Part shown: one piece after another, positions 1-13,400 of the stretch
Position numbering within the stretch: the first letter of the stretch is position 1
Layout of the letters: each line of letters begins with the position of its first letter
Assembly (NCBI GenBank): GCA_949825025.1
Contig: OX463779.1
Location: 28,672,539 to 28,736,538, forward strand
Origin: Siphlonurus alternatus
Taxonomy: Eukaryota; Arthropoda; Insecta; Ephemeroptera; Siphlonuridae
Reading direction: 5' to 3'
Length of the DNA stretch: 64,000 nt
Notes under the pieces: generated by a model
Seen by the model: only the letters and a program-made list of their open reading frames with translations
What the model was told of the DNA's origin: nothing
Database searches by the model: none
Position numbers and translations under genes: made by a program

Positions 1-89
1 AACAAGTTTAAACATGCAACATTATTTTCTAAGCATTAATTCATTTAAAATTTTATGGAGCCTGTAACAGAATAGAAATCATGTAATTC

Positions 90-94
<5 letters not shown>

Positions 95-127
<33 letters not shown>
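95..127. repeat. Poly-T tract
   Basis: About 33 consecutive T. On the minus strand this is poly-A and could be the tail of a retroposed element, but no element body was recognised beside it. Confidence 0.8.
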
Positions 128-129
<2 letters not shown>

Positions 130-2215
130 TGGAAAATACAGTATAATAAATTCATAGTTCTTTCTCTTCGCCAGAAATATAATTTGTTTTGGTTGTTGAT
201 GTTTTAGTGGTGCGGGAGCTACTGCAGCGATGTGTTTCTGAATGCCAGTGTAAGGAGGAACAAGAGACTTTGCTGCAGAAAAAATATGAACTATAATTTG
301 CAGAAAACAAGATTTTACCCAAGTCAAAATTAATTAAACTTGTCATAACTCACCAACTATTACATTGACAGTATGTGAGCATAAACCTAAACCCAGGTGC
401 AGGCCTGCATCCTTCCAGTGATGTTACAACAAGTGGTAAAATACACGAGATGTGTCTCGTTTGCCACCCATAGAAAGTGCCCCCCTCCCCCCCTTTCACT
501 TCAAGGAGAATTTTTATTGAATTAATATTGAAAATGTAAGTTTCCTGAAAAAATAGACATGTGAGGCCAGTGCTAATTTTAAGAAGAAAAATGCCTACTG
601 TAGTAGGTCATCAAAAGCAATACAGTAAATATAATACTGTATTGCATAAATATTCTGTTTCACCCTCTGCGTTTTTCCCAATACTGCACATTTAACTATA
701 TCATTGAGTTAAGATTTCTGTGGCATAAAATTCATTATTTGTAATGTCTTTTTCATAAATTAAAAATAAAGAATTATAAAATATGAAGAAATTAGTAATT
801 TTTCAGGCTTTAGGTATAACCTGAGAATCTGTTGTCAAGGTCACACCATGAAAAAGACGTGGCAACACTGTAGGGTACTAGTAATGCGAATCTGGGAGAG
901 TGGGAGGTGACTACAGTCCCTGAGAGCGTTGCCAAATTTCTTGTCGCTTATTAATAACAATCAACGCCAAGTACGTTTTGAAAAATATGACAAAATTCTG
1001 GAAAAAAGACTAAAAAATTGGGTTTTAGTAAAAAAGAAAATTAAAAGAATCTGTCAATCAGTTTTTTTGCGATGCTAATTAACAAATTTAACATTGAAAG
1101 GATACAAAATTCACATTTGATTAAATCAATTATAAAATAACCAACGGTTAAAAAATTCTGAAAAAAAAATAAAGCTAGACTGTTGTAAGTCTACATAATT
1201 AATTTTAAGATCTGTCGTTAAGACATATATTTCGTCCAAAATTCTCAGGTTAAGCCTTAACAAAGGGGAATACCATATCCAAATAAGAAAAAAATGCTTA
1301 AATAGTAAATTTTTATTTTGTATTTGTAGAAATACACAGCTGACGATCTTCAATAATAAAATCTATTTTGCTAAAATGAAGTCAAATTGGTGAAACATTA
1401 GTAAATAGTTACATATTCATTACATTTTAATACAATGTCTGATATATTTTTATTCATATACATAATTAATTATATAAAACAATTTTACATAAACATAATA
1501 CCATTGGACAATATAAATTAATATTTTATACATATTTTAAATATATATAGAGAGATTTAGACAAGGCATTCATAACAATTTGTAATCGATGATATATATT
1601 TTTTTTGTTTATACATTTTAAATATATAAGTAAATAATTTTAATTAAGCATAATCATATTTTTTAAACAAGGAAAAAGATACGGCATACATACACATGAT
1701 TTTACAAAATCCTTAAAATGAAGTCTTAATTCTGTCATTCTTTGGTCAAATCAATTTTATTGGCCTCTGATATACATTAAAATGCTGAATGTTTATTTTG
1801 TAGAAAAATGAATAGTAGGTAATAGGAGAAATTTTACTTCAGCACTTTTTTTTTTTTTTTTTTATGAGGCATGTTATTTTTGATGGGTATATTATAGACA
1901 GCTTTATAATTTATAAACAAACATTCAAATGGACTGATCGTAATATTTGATATTATTTCACCACAGGCCGGTGTATAAGTTAAGTTAGAAATTGTCCCAG
2001 AAAAAGTGATAAAGTATTAAAGGATTGATTCGCCCTAGGACAGTACATTAATTGCTTCTAATTATGCTCTTGTTAATGTGATATTGGTTCTGCTAAGTGC
2101 ATAGCTTCAGAATTGTGTTATCTGTTTTAAGATTTGGTCACACTCCCCTCCACAAATTTATGTCATAGGATTTGAAATACATATCCCTTGATCATTCTTC
2201 CACTCAGCAATCAAA

Positions 2216-2288
2216 AATCACTGTAAGAGAAAGAGTGCGGGTATCCTATATAATATAGGATACCCGCACTCTTTCTCTTACAGTGATT
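2216..2288. repeat. Perfect 36-bp palindrome with 1-nt spacer
   Basis: The arms 2216-2251 and 2253-2288 are exact reverse complements around one A at 2252. A further outer inverted pair (TTATGTCATAGGAT at about 2159-2172; ATCCTATATATGACATAA at about 2289-2306) surrounds it. It lies 270-340 bp downstream of the gene A stop. A foldback or MITE remnant is likely; a transcribed hairpin is possible. Confidence 0.85.
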
Positions 2289-2331
2289 ATCCTATATATG
2301 ACATAAACTTGCAGAAAGGAAATAACAAAAG

Positions 2332-2337
2332 TTTATT
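2332..2337 (-). terminator. Candidate polyadenylation signal, gene A
   Basis: AATAAA on the minus strand, 222 nt after the gene A stop codon and the first canonical hexamer downstream. The matching hexamer in gene B lies at almost the same distance. Confidence 0.35.
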
Positions 2338-2558
2338 AATTGAGCGGATAACTGGACTTCAAAGCCCTACACTTAGTGGGACCAGTAACGTGTTAACCAA
2401 AGTATATTAAGATTGAAACAGTTAATGTACTGGAGTGAACAGGCCTTTCAAGGAATTACATCCTCCCTGCATGCCACTACATGCCATTCAATGTAATTTT
2501 GCCCATTAAAAAGGTGGGCGTGGCCAGTAAGATTATCACAGCGCAGGTTGAGGTTTGT

Positions 2559-4415
2559 TTATCCTGAGGCCAGGAGCCAGCCCAGGAGTAGCAGGAACAC
2601 ACTGCCAGGAGAGCTGCATGGGCTGCTTCGGCCACACAGCTCTATTTCTTTCTCCTGTAAAAGCAAATTTACAATTAAGTACAAAGTAAGGACAAACAAA
2701 AAATTAGTTGCTTTTACGTGTCCTTTCTTCTACCAGGAAAAATTTCAGTCACTTGAATTAATTTTTATACTGTTGAAATTTATGATAAAAAATATTATTT
2801 CCTTATATACAGCTTAATTTGTTCTTAATTATTACGGAACGGGGGTACCAAGTAGTTCATGCAATCAAGGACCAACCTCAACAAATAACAATGGAGTATC
2901 GACCTCAATTTTTTTTTTATTGCAGAAATGGATAGAAGGTGTAAAGTTATGCTACCCTAATTTTTTTCAGATTTTTTAAGAGCCCGGGAACTATTTAAAA
3001 AAAATTATTTAAAGTCCTTTTTGTGACGTCACTGGGCGGCAAGTCCTATCTTTTTCTTAAAGAGCGGCGTCTCGTGACGTCACAAAAAGAACTTTCAATA
3101 ATTTTTTAAAAATAGTTCCTGGGCTCAAAAAAATCTGAAAAAAAATCAGGGACTTTGCACTCTCTATCCATTTCTGCAATAAAAAAATTTGAGGTCGATA
3201 CTCGATCCATTGAATAAAGCATATAAATACTTAACTGTGCAATTTTTTCTTTCAGATTTTTTAATCCATGAAATGTTTTAGAATAATTTAAATTAAAGCA
3301 ATTTAAATTGATCCAGCCCCTTTATGATATGTCATTCGTTGCAGTTCGTTGCGGTTCATTGGAAAAAAAGGATGACATTAATTGTGGCGCCATCACAATT
3401 TAACACAACATTTCAATTTTTTTTTTTTCTTACGAATTGTTCGATTGTTCCCAAACTTAAAAAAATATAAAAATAATAAAAAAAAAAGTGGCACCATTTT
3501 TTAATCTCAATTCGTTTGCAATGAAATTTCATGGTATATACATTTATAGCAGCTGCTAGATCATCTTAAATCTGTCTGCAATTAAGTCAATATCCATTGA
3601 TTTCCTGGGATTGTGGCTTGCATGCAACTAGCAGGCCCAGCCATCAGCCATTGCATGAAGGCTTACCTTGGGGTGGAAATTGATGCAGGTAGTAAGTCTC
3701 TTACGAGGCAGCACGTTGTAGCGCAGGCGGTGGCATGCCAGGGTCTCGTTGTAAAGCACCTCGGTGGGCACCACGCTGAGCTCCATCTCAGGGATGTCAC
3801 ACTTGAGGTCTACCACCACCAGCAGCAGGTTGCTCGCGTCCACGGGCTCCACCAGGAATGGCCTGGCACACGCAAATATTTTTAGAAAACCACGTCGAGA
3901 TCAATGGTGTCTTCACACTTATCATTACTCGAATCAAAGGGGATAAGGGCAATGGGGTGAGTATTTATCAATTATGAGAATTGTAGTAAATCTCGTCTCG
4001 TAAAATGTAATTGAAGCTGCAGTGAAGTATCCTGTAAGTAGGCAACAATTATTGACGGCAAGCAAAGCAAGTTGCATACATTGCAGGATAACTTATTAAA
4101 AATGGCTACTGTTTTATTATAATAATGGCAGATGATGAATGATGACTCACCTATTACAGCCCGAATTGGGGTCGTACTTTGCGTTGTTGGTACCCGGCTG
4201 TCCGGCCCCACCCCCTCGACCCCCTCGCGTCTTGTCGGTCGGTCCTCGAGTCGTTTTCTCGCCAGGCGTGCGAGGGCGCAATACCAGTTGGAACAGCTCC
4301 ACCTGCTGGTCGCACGGCTGGGGTCGCGTGCGATTGATGAGCACGTTGCTCTGAGGTCTCATATTGCCAGGTCGATTTTCGTCAACATTCTGGTCTTCGT
4401 AGTTCTCAGGATACA
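2559..4415 (-). CDS. Gene A exons 24-26: Cys-rich end and GPI-type tail
   Basis: Exons 4415-4151, 3862-3667 and 2654-2559, with stop TAA at 2561-2559. Exon 24 has [16 protein letters not shown] followed by a basic, Gly-rich stretch ([13 protein letters not shown]). Exon 25 has [35 protein letters not shown] and CINFHPK. The last exon gives [18 protein letters not shown] and then the hydrophobic [13 protein letters not shown] ending directly at the stop. A small-residue site before a terminal hydrophobic run is what is expected of a GPI-anchoring signal, now the accepted anchoring mode for this family. The omega site itself is an inference. Confidence 0.88.
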
Positions 4416-7400
4416 CTGAGACACCAAGAAATTGATTTATTGAGAAAGCTCTTTTTTTCTTTTCCAACATTATTATTATTACTGACAGAGTATACAGGTG
4501 TATATAAATATATATAATATATTTACATTATAAATTCATTTGTTAATTATTTAATTAATACAATATTAACATTGCATGAACATAATTTTGTGAGACTTAC
4601 TTAATAATGGGTCTTAATTAAGGTGATACATGATTTTCAAGTGTATTTGCCACTCTTAGCCAGCAATTATATAATAAGGCAGTAATAAATAGCAGAAATT
4701 AATTTTAAATTTTACTATATTTATAAATCAAGTCAATTAATAAGATTGAATTCATTTTTTGACGTTACCTTCCTCAGTAGCAAAGGCAAAGGCCCAGGTT
4801 GTGTGCCAGAGAGTCTGCAAGTTGGTTTGCACCAAAGTCCAGAAGAAGCGTCCCACCAGCCAGTCCAGCAGCCATGCCAGCACGTGTCGATGCTGTCAAA
4901 CATCACAAGTTGGTGAATTGGTGACCAAGCTGAACATGGTTTTGCATTTAATTTTGTCCTTTCATGTATGTTATATACATATAATTATATTATAATATTT
5001 ATAATAACGAAATTCTCTAACTCTTCTATAACGTATTAATCATTCGAAATAGCATGTTCTGCTGATGTTTATAATAGATATGAGTATACTGACCGATCTT
5101 GCCGAGGTCGCGTCATTGATGACGGCGTCGCCCTTGAAACACACCGCCTGGTAGTCAAAGACATGGATCTTCTGAAAGATGCCTTCCTCCACCATGGTCT
5201 GCATCACGTAGCCTTGCACCTCGCCGAAGAAGTGTCCAGTGTCACGCAGGTTCTTGGACAACACCACGTAGCCGTGGTTGTCCAGCATATAGCACGCCAC
5301 GTTCAGCGAGGCGCACGTGCGGCGACACAGACTTCCACTTACGCACTACAAGAATACAATAATCAGGACTTTTTTGCATTCACACTGATACACTCATATT
5401 ATATTTATATATCTTCATGAGTGTACCTTGGAGGTGACATTGGAGAAGCGGTTGTAGAGCGCGGCCTGCAAGAACTGGAAGCCCACCACTCCGACGGGTG
5501 CGCGGCGGTCGTTGGCGTACAGAAAAAGAGCGTGACTGGCCGTGACGAGCGTGTCATTGTGGTAGCCCACGTCGTGTGGCACGGAGTACACGAAGCTCTC
5601 GGGCTGCACCACGTGCTGCTCCACGGCACGCCGGTACCACAGCTCGTCGATCGCACGGCTGTGCTGCTCGCTGAACTGACTGAAAGTAGGCAATAAGTAA
5701 AGCTTTGAAAAAAGTTAGCATTCTTCCAAGTTAGCAAAACTCTCAAAATATCTCATATTTTTTTAAATTTTTGTTTATGTCTATAGATATTAAGCCGGTA
5801 TTCTAATTTCATCCATAAATAATACATTGTAGCATTTCTCCACACCCCAGCTAGGTGATCAGCCTGATCACTTAATTGATCATTAATCACCTTGCAAGAA
5901 AATATTCTAAATAGCCCATTTGGATAAATAACTTGAATTTGATTGCGATTTAAATTGCTTAATTTAAATTTGCTTAAGCGTCTCAGCGTAATGTAAATTC
6001 AATTCTGTTGTAAAATTAACATATGGCGTCCTCATGTCGGTCAATTCCACTGACTTTGATGTAGAAAAAAACTTACCCGTCACCAGCTGATTCCTCGACG
6101 TCAAGACTGAGGGGGTAGTCGTGCCAGCGCGTGAGGCCCGTGTGCGTGGCAATGAAGGACACTGTGATACCCAACTGCTCCTTCAGCTCCTTCCTGTAAC
6201 CAGCTGCACCGTCACAAGCGCCCTGATCGCACTGCGAGCAGCACACATAAGAGTTCCCTCTGACAAGTAACACCTAATAGCATATTCATTCAGTATTTCA
6301 GGGCTCCTCGATTGAAGGATTTTGTACAGTGAAGTAAGCTTATTGGCATAAAAATTTGTTAAGTAAATATACATATTTATATTAATTAAATTAATTTTTT
6401 ACGTACACTTGATGGTGCTTAATGCGAATTAATTTATTACTTTTCTTGTTATGTCAGTTATGTAAACGTATAAGTGACTGAATCAATGCCAGGCAACGGT
6501 GATCCAGGTTCTCTAATTGGTCATACATAGTATAGAAAAATGCTTGTCATGTACAGAAGGTGGGTCAATACCCCTCTCCCCTCCCCACACACATAATTAT
6601 TATGCTCACCAAAAGATTAAGAACATCTTTTAAAGGGAAGAACCCTTTGAATTTTTCTTCTGACTACGCCACTGGATTGTATAAATATTAAAAAAAGTCA
6701 CTCTTCGTTTCAGCATAATTAAAATACAACACATGTTTATGTGTAATGTAATAGGAAGCTGAAAATCAATAACTCAGAAAAAAAAACATATCTTTATAGC
6801 GATATTTTATTAAATCACATATAGCTCACAAGATCGTAACATTTTGTTTATGCAGTTGCACATTTTTTCGTTTTTTTTCCTCAAAATTGGTTTGGAAGCT
6901 GTATTAAAATGAAACAGATTATAATTCATTTTTCAAGGTCTCATCATATATATGGACTCTGCATCAACCAAGTTACACAAACCGCTTCAATTTCACTGCT
7001 GAAACAATTTAAAGGCGCGCATGATTTTTACCCCTCCTTGTGAAGATGAAAGAGAGAAGAACGGTAAAAATTAGACAAGCCTCGTCCAAGATGCTGAAGC
7101 TATAATGAGAACAAATGTTTATAAACCTATATTAGATATAGATTTCCGTCTCACTTTATTCCATTTTAGTTGCTTGAAAGGAATGTTATTAGTTCCTTTA
7201 TTGTAAGAGAAAAAGAATTAGGCAGTAAGAGAAAAATTAAATCCGTGTCAACTGTGCGAGAAAAAAATTATGAGAGATACATCACAGTTCACGTAACAAT
7301 ACAATAATAATTAATATCTTGCAATCTTCTCTTCTGATTTATCAGTGTATACGCTGAAGTTGATGAATTAAACATCAAGCAGTTTTATTGTTGGTGGCAG

Positions 7401-10400
7401 TAATTGTGTATATTCTTCCACTGAAGAATGTTATATTGTAATTGAACAGCATTATTACTCGTCTCGGAGTAATAATAAAATTTACTTAATTGTAAGGCAT
7501 AATGTGATATTTATATAATGTATCATTGGTATTAAGACTATTGTAGTTATCATGTGTAATTATAATGACTATAATATATTGGATATATATTTATATGTAA
7601 GCTGATGATGGTTTAAAATTAATTTTTACAATTTAATTAAGTACACCAAAAGTGAATTTTACTAAACAGAAACTATGTTGTGTTATATATTTTTTATTGT
7701 TTGTGTTTTCACGATAATATATATGAGGTGAATTTTGAATTTTGATGACCATGTTTGCCATACTTTACCTTGGCAGGAGCACCATCAGCATTGCAATGGG
7801 GCTTTTGGAGTGAACGGGACAGAGTGAAAGAGGAGACAGTTAGTGCATTATGAAATTGTAAGTGCTCATATCAAGTCTACTACATGCGTTTTTGTGCCGT
7901 AAGTTTTTGTCAAACGTGCATTTTGATTTTCAAATGTGCATGCTTTCTGATTTTTTTTTTTTTTTTTTTTTTTTACACTGAAAACTTAATATTTCTAATT
8001 TATTCCTTTACTATATATTATATACCTTCTAATATCTTCTATCAGAAAATATATAAGAGTATTTCATTTATGTTCTCTAGCTGCTTCTACTAACACTACT
8101 CTTGAATTTTAAAAACAGATCTAATGACTAATAGACGAATTATTTTAACTTTATATACATATATATATATAACCATAATTAAATAATTCAAATTAATATA
8201 ATAATGTCCAATCTACGTTAATCAAAGCGTTTGTTTTTTGTTCTTAACTACTATATTATATATAAGATAAAAATGGCAATGTGATAATAATCTATAAAAT
8301 AAATTCATGCGAGTGATATTTTTAAAGTTGCTAGTATAAAATAAATAAAATAATAAATAAATGGAAATTTTTTGAATTTCATCTCGAGATCATTGTCTGA
8401 ATTAATTGACACGTTTTCTTTAAAATAATGTCCACTATAAAATCTACTAGTTTTGTAGTGTCATGCATGTATTGAAGTGCACGTTGTTTTGAGTGTGTTC
8501 GAGTAAAGTGCAGTATGTTTAGTGCAGACATGCAGGGGTGCTGTGACACCTTCGCTTACCCTTGGTCATCGGCGGGGGACGCGGTGAAGTTCTGTGAGAA
8601 ACCCTCGGTGATCTTTGCGTCGAACACCAGCGACAAAAACAGCTGACGGTCACCTGAAATAACAATTAACATAAAGTTAACTCACGTTGGTGCGATGGAA
8701 AAAAAAAAATAAATAAATAAAACGAAAGCAAATGGCATTATTTAGCAGCTACGTACGCCACTGTTCTTGATATAAAATTATAAATGTGTCATGTATTACA
8801 TATTATATACAGCACAACTGTGAAAGTAACCTACATTAAATTTTGAACTTACAGAAGTAAGAATCCTTGTCAACTTTTCCAGCTTTTCCATCCGTAGCGT
8901 TGGCTGCGAGCGTGTAACAGAAATCAAACAATAAGAAGATATACAAATTGTTACCAACAAATGAATATGAAAATGCAGACCATCACAACATTAAAGGAAC
9001 ATGCTTTTTCTACAACGATGCAGTGCAAAAAATAGGCACGTCACCACGATGTTTTGTTTTATTTTAAGAATGAAAAACTAGCAAATAAAGTTTATTTTAT
9101 CGTCAACGGCTTAGCAATTTCCAGGTGACCGCACGAGACGCAAGGTGAACGTGGTGTCGCGCCTCAGAGTGCGAACTAGGCCTACTGACTGGCGGGGGGC
9201 CGGGCCCGGGTTCTGCCGCCGCGGGCGGGCGGCTCACCCTGCAGACGCTCGGGCGGCGTGAAGAGACGGCGGTACGGCCAGTGCCAGCCGGGCCGCTGGG
9301 CTCGCTCCAGGAAGTGCAGCAGCTCGTACTCCGCGCTCTCGAATTGGTGCTCCGTGTCGTAGTGGTACTTGCAGTAGATCCTGAAACAACACGTGGGGCA
9401 CATTATGTTTGGGCAAAAGTAAGCATGGATACATGATACGCGCACAATTTTTTTCCTTAAAAAAACTATTTGATAAATTTAAATGTATTGTAAGGATTAA
9501 ATTTATAATAAATTAAGAACTTTGTGATAAAAATTCACGTTTAAAAAAATGCATAATTATTATTATTATCACCACAAGGGTTGTGAATCATGGTGAATTA
9601 AAAAAAAATAAATAAAAACTTTATTTTATAGAAACAGTAAAGTTGCATGCTTACTGAATAGTGGCATTGAAACGTTAGATATCTTGAAGAGCGAACTTAC
9701 CAGTCGGGGTGTACACGCCAGTTCTTTCCTTTGAAGTACGACATTACTTGCGTCCCTGAAAATTTTAACATCACTTGTATTTATTTATAAAAATTAGTAA
9801 ATTTAAATTAAATAATTGTGCCTTATTTTTAAACACATTGGAGATATAATTCTAATGCTGTTATTGACACTTGAAAGTAAAATAAGATGTTTGACAGCTG
9901 AACTTTATTTTTTACAATTTTAATTGTAATGTGTTGCATGAAATATTATAATATCAATTTTTAAATTTATATTAAACTATTGGCAGCTGAATAGTATTAT
10001 ATGCCTTGATCGCGGAAGTGGCTTCAATATTGAGGTATAAGCAAAATAAATGTATAATTTATTCCTATCTTCCTATTTTGTGACGTCACGATATCGTAAG
10101 AAAGTTTGCTTTTACCTATATATCTGCTGTAAGTTTGTGACGTTAAAGTCTGAAAGAGGGATTCGAGGTAACCAATATTTGTCCCTCTCATTATATATCA
10201 CGATATTACCGTGAGCGATACATACAAATTTCTAAATCAATTTATCCTCACCCTCGACTAAGCTGCGGCGTATCTCCTCGACGCCATGCACCCTGCTGGC
10301 TCCGTACTGATCGGGCAGAGTCACCACCAGCGTGAACGGCGTGTTCTCGATGCCCGTGTAGAAATAGTGGCGACGCATGCGGGCTGCCCGAAGCTGCGGC

Positions 10401-13400
10401 AGCGTAGAAAATCATTGTATTTTGAGTTTGAGTGAGTTGAATTTTAAAACTCACCATGTCATCAAAGTGGTAGCGAGTGTCCAGCGTAACGCTTCCCGTT
10501 GACTGGTTGATGACTGCGTCGCGAAACTAAGCAAACAAAATAATAAGTATTTAAAGTAGAAAAACTTAAATATAATAATAATAATAATATTTCTTACATT
10601 ATCAAGTTTTTAGTTCTTTAAATTGTATCACACCGACTGAAATATGCGTGATTAGTCAAACTGTCCAGCATGTTGCATACTTTTTAGGCGCACACACACT
10701 TATGAACACAGTTTTTGTTCGAAATGGTTACAAGGTTACATTTGGGTCACTTACAGCTTTCATGGCGTCGCTGAGGTCTCGCGGCTCCAGGTCATTGTCC
10801 ATGAGCTCCACCTCGCTCAGGTCGACGCTGTTGTAGCTGGGCTTGAGGATCGCCTGGAACTGCACGTTGCCTCGTGAGTCACGTGCCACTCACCCTCACC
10901 CCTTGTCACTTACCACCGGCCGCAGGTCAGGGTGGGTCAGCACGAACCCGTTGTTGGTAATTATGAACGCGTACCCGTTCACGCCGAGCTGCGGTAAAAC
11001 AAATTGAATTATTAACAAGTACAATAATAGTTTTCAAGACCAAGGAAAGGTTAATTTTAAGTTAACTATCTAATCCATATAATATCCATGAAAAATTCTT
11101 TGGAACTTAAACAAACAGGGATACAATTAAAGTCAAAATTATTTATCTTAAAAATACTCCTCAGAACATCAAACCTGCTTGAAAATTGAAAAATGGTTCA
11201 TTTATAACACACAAAATACTAAATTTCTTATAACGCCCCACTGATACAAAGTTAAATAACTGTTTCGATCAACCAACAGGGAGGGGCCTCTCCAAACAAC
11301 TGGAACACACAATACAATGCTATTCTTGTGATTTATGAGGTATGAAAGATTGTATAGCTTAAATTTGACATGAGCATCGGATCATTTACTAACAAAATTT
11401 TAAATTTTATCAATCAGATTATGTTGGTCGAGGAACTGTATCTGTGATGAGCTACGCTGATGTCCGAGCTCACCAGGTGGGGGGACATCAGCTTGAGGAT
11501 GTCCTGGACAGGGACATCTGTGCCCGCCACGCCCAGTAGGTTGGCAACCCGTGTCTGCGGAAGATCAAACAACGTAAGTCACCGGTACGTCACAGACCAA
11601 GCGTGAGGTTAAATATGGAAATAAGCGCCAAATAAGCTTCAATTTTCCCCTAAAGTAAGCTATGATTACTTTAATAATGTTTAATGTTCTGAAAACTGTC
11701 AATATTACATACAGATATATATAAAAATGCATATTAAAGATGCTCAAAGTATGACATGCATGCAAAATTGTCAATGTATATCACTCAAAGCGATAAAAAT
11801 TTAAAAGAAATATAAGATGCAAAATCTGAGACAAATTTATGTGTAATGCTACTAGAATTTAAACTTAATAAAAAAATCCTTCCTTTTTGTTTTCAATAAA
11901 TGAAAATAATATTAATTTGTAATATTGTTAATTAAACATAATTAAGATGTAAATTGTATTTGTTGTTAATTTTAAATAATTTATATATACTTTAAATATT
12001 GATATAAATAATTAAAAAGATTCTGTGTGTATTGTTCCTAAAAATATTGTAAAATATAATGTTGTTGTAAAATAATCATTTAATTAATTGAGTGTATTTT
12101 TTTTTAAATTTGTCTTGCATTTAAATAATAGGTAAAATGTATTGCATTCTTAATTTGCATCAAAGTTTATATTAATAATTTACTGAGAGCTTAATTATTC
12201 TCAAATTTAACAAGTCATTTTATAATGTGTAATATTTGAGTAGCTAAAAATATTTATATAGTTGCAATCGATTTTCAGTTTCAGTATTCTCTCTTATTTG
12301 ATTTGCTCAAAATACAAAGAAATTACTGACGATACTTAGTGTGCATAATTACATTCTTACTTAATACTTATTATCTATTCTGGAAGTTCTGGAACTTTTT
12401 AAATTTAGTTATAAAAATTCCATAAAATACAAAAAATTTCACGTTATACGTAATTTCTATACACACATTTTTTACAGATTATTTTTTACAAAAAACTATG
12501 ACTAAAATACAAGAACAATTCACAACAAGTACATATGATGTAAATAAAAATAATGATGACCTATTTTTTTTTTTTTTTTAGTTTCTTTACAAATCTATGA
12601 TTTCTTACCTCTGAAACTAATAACCTAATATAATTATATGAATATAATAACAATATCATTCTACTTCATAATTTAAATTATGCTAATATACAGATAATTA
12701 TATAATACATGAAACATGTATGGAATTCTAGCAATTAAATTTTTAATAAAAAAATATGTATACATTTATCTAAATATTATCAATAATCCTATTAATATAT
12801 GATATATTTGCATTACTTATTTTTATACTGTTTAAAAAAGAAGGTACTAATAATAATATTATACACTATATAATGAGATGGATAAGAATAATTAATGATT
12901 TTTCTATGTTTCTACATCTACAAGCTACATCAAGGCTTTTACATACCGCAGCAGACACGATCAAATGTATATTCATATTTAATGGAGTTTAGATTGTTTC
13001 ATCTTGATAAAGGTCTGTTCAAAAAAGGAAACGGATATCTTATTTTTATTTATTTTTACAAGGATAAACCCCTTTGAGCTTGGAGCTGAAAGCTGGGTAA
13101 GGGGTAGGGATAAGGGAGGGAAAGGATGGTTGCCACGGCCTGTTTCGTATTTTGAGGTGAGACTGAGGGAACAGTGGAAAACCTCAATCAGGACGGACAC
13201 CTCTACTTGGTCCAACTTAACACAAAACTACCGAAAGAAGAAGGGTAAAAGAGGAGTTATTAGGAAAATATTTCACGACCAAGTTATACGTTCCATTTGC
13301 CTAATTTAACTGAGGAAACTTGAAAACCTCAATGATGGCCATTTCCCTCCCGAGTGTACTACGAATGGACCCAGTTCTCAGAGTGCTTTGACCCATTAAC

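Larger units (their letters stand above)
1..2558. other. Spacer downstream of gene A
   Basis: No exon or RNA gene recognised. It is AT-rich, with a poly-T run at 95-127, a C-rich patch at 481-495, and a perfect hairpin at 2216-2288. The part from about 2300 to 2558 is probably the gene A 3' UTR. Confidence 0.6.

Noticed and set aside
3020..3085. CRE-like enhancer from repeated GTGACGTCAC
   Set aside because: Both copies are arms of the foldback element, and TGACGTCA recurs by chance or in repeats elsewhere (10080, 44591, 51988).
5421..5696. Long antisense open frames on the + strand across exon 21 (also 24901-25209, 22085-22453, 60135-60431)
   Set aside because: They mirror GC-rich alpha-2/delta exons. 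Their presence in both A and B is explained by exon conservation.
6183..6374. Exon 20 of gene A extended upstream with [15 protein letters not shown]
   Set aside because: The upstream acceptor breaks the phase-2 join. The TTACAG acceptor at 6194 fits the frame and agrees with gene B.
12979..13309. Overlapping open frames of 78 and 101 codons on both strands
   Set aside because: They fall in the GC-richer transposon-like block, without a codon pattern or recognisable domain.
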